Assembly: GCA_927417275.1 (NCBI GenBank)
Contig: CAKMJV010000046.1
Span: 1 to 42,898, forward strand
Source: an uncultured Clostridia bacterium
Lineage (GTDB): Bacteria > Bacillota > Clostridia > Peptostreptococcales > Acidaminobacteraceae
Direction of reading: 5' to 3'
DNA length: 42,898 nucleotides
Below the pieces are notes generated by a model. The model was not told the origin of the DNA and ran no database searches. It saw nothing but the letters and a program-made list of their open reading frames with translations. Below are positions 38,027-42,898 of the stretch, in pieces; the stretch's first letter is position 1, and each line of letters starts with the position of its first letter. A program made the position numbers and the translations under genes.

Positions 38027-40194
38027 AGCTCTACTTGCTCTAAATTCTGAGTTATAACTTGACACTCTCCAGAATCATCTATCAGATAAAACGTCAAAGA
38101 TTTTAAATCCAAGGCGTTTGTATCTACTGAAATTTGGTATTGCCCCTGTACATTTGTGACTGTAATTCTTGTGGACGAAATGTGATCATTCATGAAATCA
38201 AAACTAATCCCATCGTCGTCATAGAGTTCATATGTGGCTTGGTTTTCAACATAGCCTATAACCGTCAAATGACAACTGTCAATTTTTGAAACTCTATTTT
38301 GGGGATTTGTGACTACCATTAGCTTGTTTGGTCTTAAAAAAGCACCAAATGCATCCATCGGCATATCGATGTAGTGATGTCCTTGCTCAAATAATTTAAA
38401 AGGCTTATCCGTTATTTTTTCGAAAGATGACATATCCCAGTACAACATTTTTTCTGGTAGATAGACCACTCTTCCCGTAGCGTTTTGCTCATAAATAGGT
38501 GTTAGCATAAGCGAATCACCAAATAACAATTGGTCTTCTACCTTTTGTGAATGTTTATCCTCATATGCAAACGCAATCGGCGAAAACAGCATCGTGGCAT
38601 TCAAATTTGCTTTCATGAATTCAGAATATAAATAGGGAATTAAAGCATATCGCATTCTAATGGCATTTCTTAGTGCGATTTTAGCTTGTGCGCCTACTTC
38701 CCATGGTTCTTGTCGCCGAGTACCCATGGCACTGTGATTTCGAAGCAAAGGTGTAAAAACGCTAAACTGCGTCCATCTGACCAATAAATCTGGCGAAACA
38801 TTACCACCAAATCCGCCAGTGTCAGCACCCGAATATAAAAAGCCTGCCATGTTTAATCCTGGCATCATTTGAATGTTCAGTTTTAAATGTTCCCACCATG
38901 AATGGTTGTCACCTGTCCAAATACCTGAGTGTTTCGCCATCCCGATGTGAGAAGAACGCGTAAGCATAAAAAATCTTTTGTTTGGATTATAGCGCTTAAA
39001 ACCTTCTGCAGCAGAACGCGTCATGTTGTAACCAAATAGATTATGCACGTCATAGTGATTCACAATTTGTCCATCTAATTTATGGTACATGCTTTTGTAA
39101 TCTTTAACCGAATTAGACAAGTTTAATATTTTGTCTTTTAACTTGAAAAATGTATTTATGTCTAAATTTTTGCCTTCTTGCTGTTTAACAAATTCAATTG
39201 CTTCTTTTAATCGTTTTTCAGAGTAAAAAATAGCGGGTTCATTCATGTCGTTCCAAAATCCCTCTATGCCCATATCGAGCATTTTATGATAAAAATCGCC
39301 AAACCACATTCTTGCTTTGGCATTTAAAAAATCTGGGAAATGTACTTTTCCTGGCCAAACGGCTGCAACAAAGGGGTGGCCTTCATGATCATTGACAAAA
39401 TAATCTTTTTCGATTCCCTGCTCGTACACATCATATCCCGGTTCGATTTTTACACCGGCATCAATAATCGGAATAAGTTTAAAGCCTCTTTCTTTTAATG
39501 TTTGAACGAAATTGTTAAAGTTTGGAAAACGAATGTCGCTAATCGTAAAGTCCTTATAGTCTTCCATATAGTCAATGTCCAAGTAAATTGCATCACAAGG
39601 GATATCTTCTTCATCAAATCGATCTGCTATCGCCATTACAGAATCGTGGTCTTCATAACTCCATCTGCTTTGCTGATAACCAAATGCCCATTTAGGAGGT
39701 ACGTAACTCTTACCAATCATCTTTCTAAAGGTGGTTATAATATCTGTGATCGCCCCTCGAAAAAAATAGATATCAAAATGCGTTTCTTTTACATTTACCG
39801 TTAATTCATCTGAATGATTAAAACCAACATCATATGAGACATGTCCTGGAAAATCGATGTACATTCCCCAGGTATCTACGCCCTTAACCACTAAAAAATT
39901 ATGTGCACCATAAAGTGCTTTTTTATCGGGTGTGTGATTTGGATCATCTGTACAGAACGACTCGTAAACATAACCACGTTTGTTCATGCCCCGAATGTTT
40001 TGCCCAAGACCATAAACGACATCCAAATCATGTAAATCAAAGGTCCATGTCAACTGATTGTCTATTTCTAAAAAACGTCCCTTTAAATCAAAAGGCTCAA
40101 CTTCAGCAAAAGTCTTATCCATGACCGTTTCAGTTTCAATCATTTGACCAAAACTTACTTTTTCCACACCTGTATTAGAACGGAAAAACTGCAT
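38014..40194 (-). CDS. GH31 alpha-glucosidase
   Basis: Hydrolyses terminal alpha-linked glucose from maltose-type oligosaccharides. The nucleophile motif GFWNDMNEPAIF, with catalytic Asp in WNDMNEP, lies near residue 315. The acid/base motif WTGDNHSWWEHL follows about 100 residues later. The N-terminal beta-sandwich has VYGLGQNIRGMNKRGYVYES. There is no signal peptide, so it is likely cytoplasmic and acts on imported sugars. The 726-residue length suits the family. ATG at 40194 follows AGGGAG; the gene is 14 bp after the LacI gene and shares its promoter. Confidence 0.94.
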   Translation of the reverse strand: MQFFRSNTGVEKVSFGQMIETETVMDKTFAEVEPFDLKGRFLEIDNQLTWTFDLHDLDVVYGLGQNIRGMNKRGYVYESFCTDDPNHTPDKKALYGAHNFLVVKGVDTWGMYIDFPGHVSYDVGFNHSDELTVNVKETHFDIYFFRGAITDIITTFRKMIGKSYVPPKWAFGYQQSRWSYEDHDSVMAIADRFDEEDIPCDAIYLDIDYMEDYKDFTISDIRFPNFNNFVQTLKERGFKLIPIIDAGVKIEPGYDVYEQGIEKDYFVNDHEGHPFVAAVWPGKVHFPDFLNAKARMWFGDFYHKMLDMGIEGFWNDMNEPAIFYSEKRLKEAIEFVKQQEGKNLDINTFFKLKDKILNLSNSVKDYKSMYHKLDGQIVNHYDVHNLFGYNMTRSAAEGFKRYNPNKRFFMLTRSSHIGMAKHSGIWTGDNHSWWEHLKLNIQMMPGLNMAGFLYSGADTGGFGGNVSPDLLVRWTQFSVFTPLLRNHSAMGTRRQEPWEVGAQAKIALRNAIRMRYALIPYLYSEFMKANLNATMLFSPIAFAYEDKHSQKVEDQLLFGDSLMLTPIYEQNATGRVVYLPEKMLYWDMSSFEKITDKPFKLFEQGHHYIDMPMDAFGAFLRPNKLMVVTNPQNRVSKIDSCHLTVIGYVENQATYELYDDDGISFDFMNDHISSTRITVTNVQGQYQISVDTNALDLKSLTFYLIDDSGECQVITQNLEQVELRRV

Positions 40195-40208
40195 ATTTTA
40201 CTCCCTTC

Positions 40209-41225
40209 TTATAATGCGTTGCAAGATGCTCTTACAACGATTTCAGTATCAAAAATAACATGGCGATGTATCCCACCTTCATCCAAAATATCAACCAGTA
40301 CATCTGCTGTTGTTTCTGCTATTTCCTCAACAGGTTGATGAACCGTTGTTAAAGGGGGATTAAAATAACTGGCATAATCAATATCATCAAATCCAATCAG
40401 TGAGATGTCATCAGGGATACGGCGTCCACTTTCCAAAATAGCACGCGCTGCCCCTATGGCCATTAAATCCGAAATAGCAAAGACAGCCGTTATATCCGAT
40501 GCTTTCTTAAGCAATCGTTTCATGGCTAAATAGCCCGTTTCAAAAGTATATGCACCCACTTCAAAATAATGATCTTGCTTTTCGATCTGTTGATCTCTTA
40601 ATGCTTTTATATACCCTTCTGTTCGAAAGGTTCCAACTGAACGATCTTCTTCACCTGAACTGATGAGACCAATTTTTGAATGCCCAAGATTGATTAGATG
40701 CATAACTGCCGTGTAAGAGGCTTTTTCATTGTCAATAATAACACTGGAGAACTTCGTTTTATCTAAATCTAAAGGTATTTCTGTCGAAGTGAGTATGAAG
40801 GGTACGCGAAGTCTTTCTATGTCTTCGTCTGTTAATTGATCGAAGTCGCCACCCAAGCAGATAATGCCTCTTAATTTTTTTTCTGTTATAAACTCATATG
40901 CGGCATCAATGTCTTTTGAATTATCAATATTATAATGAATAATCACTGAATATCCTGCCATAGATAGCCTTTTTTCTATAGATTGAACCATACGAGCAAA
41001 GAATGGATTATACATACCTTTAATTAGAAGACCTACATCCATGGTTTCAGTACGTTTTAAATTTCTAGCGCTGTTATTTGGAATGTAGTTGTATTTTTCT
41101 ATAATTTCTTGAATATGCTTTCTCGTTTCTTCCTTAACCTCTGGATGGCCATTTATTACGCGAGAAACGGTACTTACGCCCACACCAGCTATTCTTGCGA
41201 TGTCTTTTATATTGGTGTTCCTCAT
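40209..41225 (-). CDS. LacI-family transcriptional regulator
   Basis: Sugar-responsive repressor. The N-terminal helix-turn-helix (TNIKDIARIAGVGVSTVSRV, then INGHPEVKEETR) is followed by the hinge YIPNNSARNLKR and a periplasmic-binding-like effector domain ending at residue 338. ATG at 41225 follows GAGGAG by 7 bases. A 20-bp perfect palindrome just upstream (41251-41270) makes autoregulation likely. By context it controls the following alpha-glucosidase and glgP and would sense maltose, maltodextrin or a related sugar; the ligand is inferred. Confidence 0.94.
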   Translation of the reverse strand: MRNTNIKDIARIAGVGVSTVSRVINGHPEVKEETRKHIQEIIEKYNYIPNNSARNLKRTETMDVGLLIKGMYNPFFARMVQSIEKRLSMAGYSVIIHYNIDNSKDIDAAYEFITEKKLRGIICLGGDFDQLTDEDIERLRVPFILTSTEIPLDLDKTKFSSVIIDNEKASYTAVMHLINLGHSKIGLISSGEEDRSVGTFRTEGYIKALRDQQIEKQDHYFEVGAYTFETGYLAMKRLLKKASDITAVFAISDLMAIGAARAILESGRRIPDDISLIGFDDIDYASYFNPPLTTVHQPVEEIAETTADVLVDILDEGGIHRHVIFDTEIVVRASCNAL

Positions 41226-41250
41226 AGGTTTACTCCTCAAGTCATGCTGA

Positions 41251-41270
41251 TTATGGAAACGTTTCCATAA
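41251..41270 (-). promoter_or_regulatory. LacI-family operator before the regulator gene
   Basis: TTATGGAAACGTTTCCATAA is a perfect 20-bp palindrome, 25 bp before the LacI ATG, with the same core as 37977-37988. On the minus strand a TATACT -10 candidate lies a few bases upstream, so the operator covers the transcription start. Confidence 0.85.
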
Positions 41271-41310
41271 CTGTAGTATATCATATCTCTAGATAGATAA
41301 AAAGATAATT

Positions 41311-41339
41311 TTGACACCTTAAGTAAAATGAATTATAAT
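41311..41339 (+). promoter_or_regulatory. Consensus sigma-A promoter for dinB
   Basis: TTGACA (41311-41316) and TATAAT (41334-41339) match the sigma-A consensus at every base, with 17 bases between. Such a strong promoter for an error-prone polymerase makes sense only if repressed, consistent with the SOS box just downstream. Confidence 0.92.
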
Positions 41340-41345
41340 ATAAAT

Positions 41346-41359
41346 AGAACATATGTACG
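41346..41359 (+). promoter_or_regulatory. LexA (SOS) box for dinB
   Basis: AGAACATATGTACG matches the Gram-positive LexA/DinR site CGAACRNRYGTTYG except at the first base and one base of the right arm (GTAC for GTTC). It lies 6 bases after the -10, over the transcription start. Confidence 0.72.
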
Positions 41360-41386
41360 TTTTTTATAATACAAGTAGAGGTAATT

Positions 41387-42490
41387 ATGATTAATTCTGA
41401 TAAAACGATTATTCATTTTGATATTGATGCTTTCTTTGCTTCTGTAGAGCAGTTAGACCATCCTGAATATCGAGGGAAACCACTAATTGTAGGCGGGGAT
41501 TCTGATCGAAGTGTGGTTTCCACATGTTCTTATGAAGCTAGACGATTTGGTGTTCGCAGTGCGATGAGCATCGTTGTGGCTAAAAAGTTATGTCCACAAG
41601 GCATTTTTGTTTATGGGAACATGCAGCGCTACTCAGATCTTTCTAAGCAAATATTCGAATTTATAGAATCTAATTTTGAAGTTGTCCAACGCGTATCTAT
41701 CGATGAAGCGTATATCGACGTAACTGGATTAGGAGACCCTTGGAAACTTGCCACTCAGATAAAAAAACAAGTCACAGCTTTAACGGGTTTGACGATATCT
41801 GTTGGGATCTCTTATAATAAATTTCTTGCTAAACTCGCCTCTGACTGGAATAAACCCGATGGTATTTTTGAAATCAAATCGTCCGATATGCCACACCTTC
41901 TTTTTCCTCTGCCTATTTTAAAAATACATGGCCTCGGGAAAAAAACGTGTGAAAAATTGAACCGAATCGGAATTTTCACTGTGGAAGACCTTTATGAATA
42001 TCCCACTGATATCCTTTATAATATTATCGGAGAATCTTGGGGGAAAGAAGTTGTTGAACGTATTCATGGCATTGATTTTCGCACCGTTCACGAACAATCG
42101 GATCGCAAATCTTATGGCAAGGAAACGACATTAGAAGCAGACACAACTGATCGCGATGAAATATTTTACATTTTAGAAAAATACTTAATACGGATACAGA
42201 AGCGGCTAGACGATTTGCAACTTATGGCAAAGACACTTACGATAAAAATTAAGTATTTCGACTTTGAGCAATTTACGAAAAGTTTTAGTTTACCTTATCA
42301 TACAAATGACTTAAATATTCTTCGGGAACATCTTGATGTTATGTATCAATCGCTTGAACTCAACAAACCTGTACGTTTGATTGGCTTAACTTTTTCAAAT
42401 TTAGAAATGTCTGACTTTAAACAGTTTAGCCTTTTAGAAAATTCGGCTGTTTATGAATACAGCAAAAAAACTCTAGTTCATTCAAACTAG
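41387..42490 (+). CDS. dinB: DNA polymerase IV (Y-family)
   Basis: Low-fidelity translesion polymerase. Catalytic acids are in HFDIDAFFASVEQL near the N terminus and in SIDEAYIDVTG near residue 105. The DNA-binding finger and little-finger domains follow to residue 345. QFSLL near residue 346-350 looks like the beta-clamp motif QLSLF. The last 16 or so residues (AVYEYSKKTLVHSN) are coded by sequence copied from the 5S rRNA flank (42449-42490), and the stop codon is inside a terminator stem. ATG at 41387 follows AGAGGTAATT. Control by LexA is expected. Confidence 0.95.
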   Translation: MINSDKTIIHFDIDAFFASVEQLDHPEYRGKPLIVGGDSDRSVVSTCSYEARRFGVRSAMSIVVAKKLCPQGIFVYGNMQRYSDLSKQIFEFIESNFEVVQRVSIDEAYIDVTGLGDPWKLATQIKKQVTALTGLTISVGISYNKFLAKLASDWNKPDGIFEIKSSDMPHLLFPLPILKIHGLGKKTCEKLNRIGIFTVEDLYEYPTDILYNIIGESWGKEVVERIHGIDFRTVHEQSDRKSYGKETTLEADTTDRDEIFYILEKYLIRIQKRLDDLQLMAKTLTIKIKYFDFEQFTKSFSLPYHTNDLNILREHLDVMYQSLELNKPVRLIGLTFSNLEMSDFKQFSLLENSAVYEYSKKTLVHSN

Positions 42491-42507
42491 AGGTTTTCTT
42501 TTGCGAA
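42449..42507. repeat. 5S flank repeat, copy 1 (overlaps the dinB end)
   Basis: GTTTATGA, then ACAGCAAAAAA, CTCTAGTTCATTCAAACTAG, AGGTTTTCTTTTGCGAAC: this block recurs at 42700-42756 between the two 5S genes. Copy 1 has two extra bases (AT) and one C-to-A change. It codes the final residues of dinB on the plus strand and the 3' flank of the 5S gene on the minus strand. Confidence 0.9.
42464..42496. terminator. Shared terminator of dinB and 5S copy A
   Basis: CTCTAGTT and AACTAGAG form an 8-bp stem with a 6-base loop. A-rich sequence on one side and TTTTCTTTT on the other make it usable on both strands. The dinB stop codon (42488-42490) lies in the right arm. Confidence 0.85.
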
Positions 42508-42710
42508 CTGGCAACGTTCTACTCTCCCGTCTTGGGGGCTGGTCGTAACTTTCAGTTACTGCTCGCCTATGCGTCCTAGCTGGTCGTAACCTTCGGTTAC
42601 TGCTCGCCCATGCATCCTGCAGATACCCGCCAAGTACTACAGGCGCTGGAGGACTTTACTTCTGTGTTCGGGATGGGAACAGGTGTTACCCTCACCATAG
42701 TTTATGACAG
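42508..42710 (-). rRNA. 5S ribosomal RNA, copy A, with a double-unit expansion segment
   Basis: The minus strand holds the 5S core: GGTAACACCTGTTCCCATCC, CGAACACAGAAGTAAAG, GTACTTGGCGGG, then CGGGAGAGTAGAACGTTGCC at the 3' end. Length is about 203 nt against the usual 115-120. The extra ~86 nt sit between GTACTTGG and CGGGAGAGTAG, i.e. in the helix IV/loop D arm, and contain two copies of a 41-nt unit. The conserved GATGGTA next to this arm is changed to TGTAGTA. The 5' end (CTGTCATAAAC) pairs only partly with the 3' end, so the end positions are approximate. It may be a functional variant or a decaying copy. Confidence 0.8.
42538..42619 (-). repeat. 41-nt tandem repeat inside 5S copy A
   Basis: Two units, 42538-42578 and 42579-42619, each start GCTGGTCGTAAC on the plus strand and differ at five places. 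One unit of the same kind is in copy B at 42783-42823. Each can fold as GUAACC-GAA-GGUUAC on the RNA strand. Unit 1 has the pair U-A where unit 2 has C-G, a compensatory change that keeps the stem. Confidence 0.9.
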
Positions 42711-42756
42711 CAAAAAACCTCTAGTTCATTCAAACTAGAGGTTTTCTTTTGCGAAC
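42700..42756. repeat. 5S flank repeat, copy 2 (between the 5S genes)
   Basis: The same block as 42449-42507, here as the spacer between 5S copies A and B; its first 11 bases form the 5' end of copy A. The repeated order 5S, flank, 5S, flank shows a tandem duplication of a whole 5S-plus-terminator unit. Confidence 0.88.
42714..42745 (-). terminator. Terminator after 5S copy B
   Basis: CCTCTAGTT and AACTAGAGG form a 9-bp stem extended by A-T pairs, with a T-run (GGTTTTTT) on the minus strand, 12 bases past the 3' end of copy B. Confidence 0.85.
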
Positions 42757-42898
42757 CAGCAGCGTTCTACTCTCCCGTCGGGGCTGGTCGTAACCTTTGG
42801 TTACTGCTCGCCCATGCATCCTGCAGATACCCGCCAAGTACCATCGACGCTGGAGGACTTTACTTCTGTGTTCGAGATGGGAACAGGTGTTACCCTCA
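42757..42898 (-). rRNA. 5S ribosomal RNA, copy B, partial, with a single-unit expansion segment
   Basis: The 3' part of a second 5S gene; the window ends about 17 bases short of its expected 5' end. The core is intact, including the standard GATGGTACTTGGC and CGGGAGAGTAGAACGCTGC. Between them are about 42 extra bases holding one copy of the 41-nt unit (42783-42823), with hairpin GUAACC-AAA-GGUUAC and flanking GGGC/GCCC. This copy keeps the conserved loop E bases and is the better candidate for the active gene. It is probably the 3' end of an rRNA operon that continues to the right. Confidence 0.82.

Noticed and set aside
42538..42823. CRISPR-like repeats at the right end
   Set aside because: The 41-nt units are directly adjacent or inside a 5S gene with no spacers, and they fold as an rRNA arm.

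Overview
The window looks like a contig from a low-GC, anaerobic, endospore-lineage Firmicute, most likely class Clostridia. The reasons are: the joined rpoBC, str and rplKAJL clusters, a Spo0H-type sigma-H gene next to rlmB, thyX and mrnC, an oxygen-independent adenosylcobalamin (class II) ribonucleotide reductase, the non-mevalonate genes ispD and ispF, a CarD-family regulator, and consensus sigma-A promoters with strong GGAGG ribosome sites. Genus cannot be fixed from this stretch. Almost everything is on the minus strand; only the small MazG-like gene (24102-24497) and dinB (41387-42490) are on plus.

Layout in minus-strand reading order, right to left. (1) 42.4-42.9 kb: two tandem 5S rRNA genes with unusual expansion segments, convergent with SOS-type dinB. 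(2) 33.3-41.3 kb: glycan and glucose use, with a LacI regulator, GH31 alpha-glucosidase, glycogen/maltodextrin phosphorylase, ROK glucokinase and glucose-6-phosphate isomerase; two copies of the operator GGAAACGTTTCC tie it together. (3) 30.7-33.3 kb: nrdJ behind two pairs of NrdR boxes. (4) 24.5-30.6 kb: EF-G-like paralogue, ClpC and RadA. (5) 18.6-23.9 kb: CarD, PIN/TRAM membrane protein, IspD, IspF, a Cys-rich small protein, GltX and mini-RNase III. (6) 16.0-18.6 kb: a small membrane protein, ThyX, RlmB and sigma-H. (7) 0.1-15.9 kb: tuf, rpmG-secE-nusG-rplK-rplA, rplJ-rplL behind an L10 attenuator leader, rpoB-rpoC, rplGB, rpsL, rpsG, fusA, and the start of a second tuf.

Both ends sit in repeated sequence. 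The left end is chimeric: bases 1-80 are an exact inverted copy of an internal part of fusA (961-1040), fused through a 6-bp microhomology to the start of the second tuf. The right end stops inside a 5S gene. This suggests an assembly or amplification boundary rather than biology at the left end.

The most unusual biology is at the right end. The 5S genes carry a large insertion in the helix IV/loop D arm, built from a 41-nt unit present twice in one copy and once in the other, with a compensatory base-pair change that supports a conserved hairpin. The 5S flank and its terminator also form the last codons of dinB. Next in interest are the doubled NrdR promoter architecture of nrdJ and the two-operator LacI circuit. 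No mobile element, CRISPR array, tRNA gene or prophage was seen. No gene-free stretch exceeds 300 bases; the longest, 14451-14741, holds a promoter candidate and the tuf terminator.
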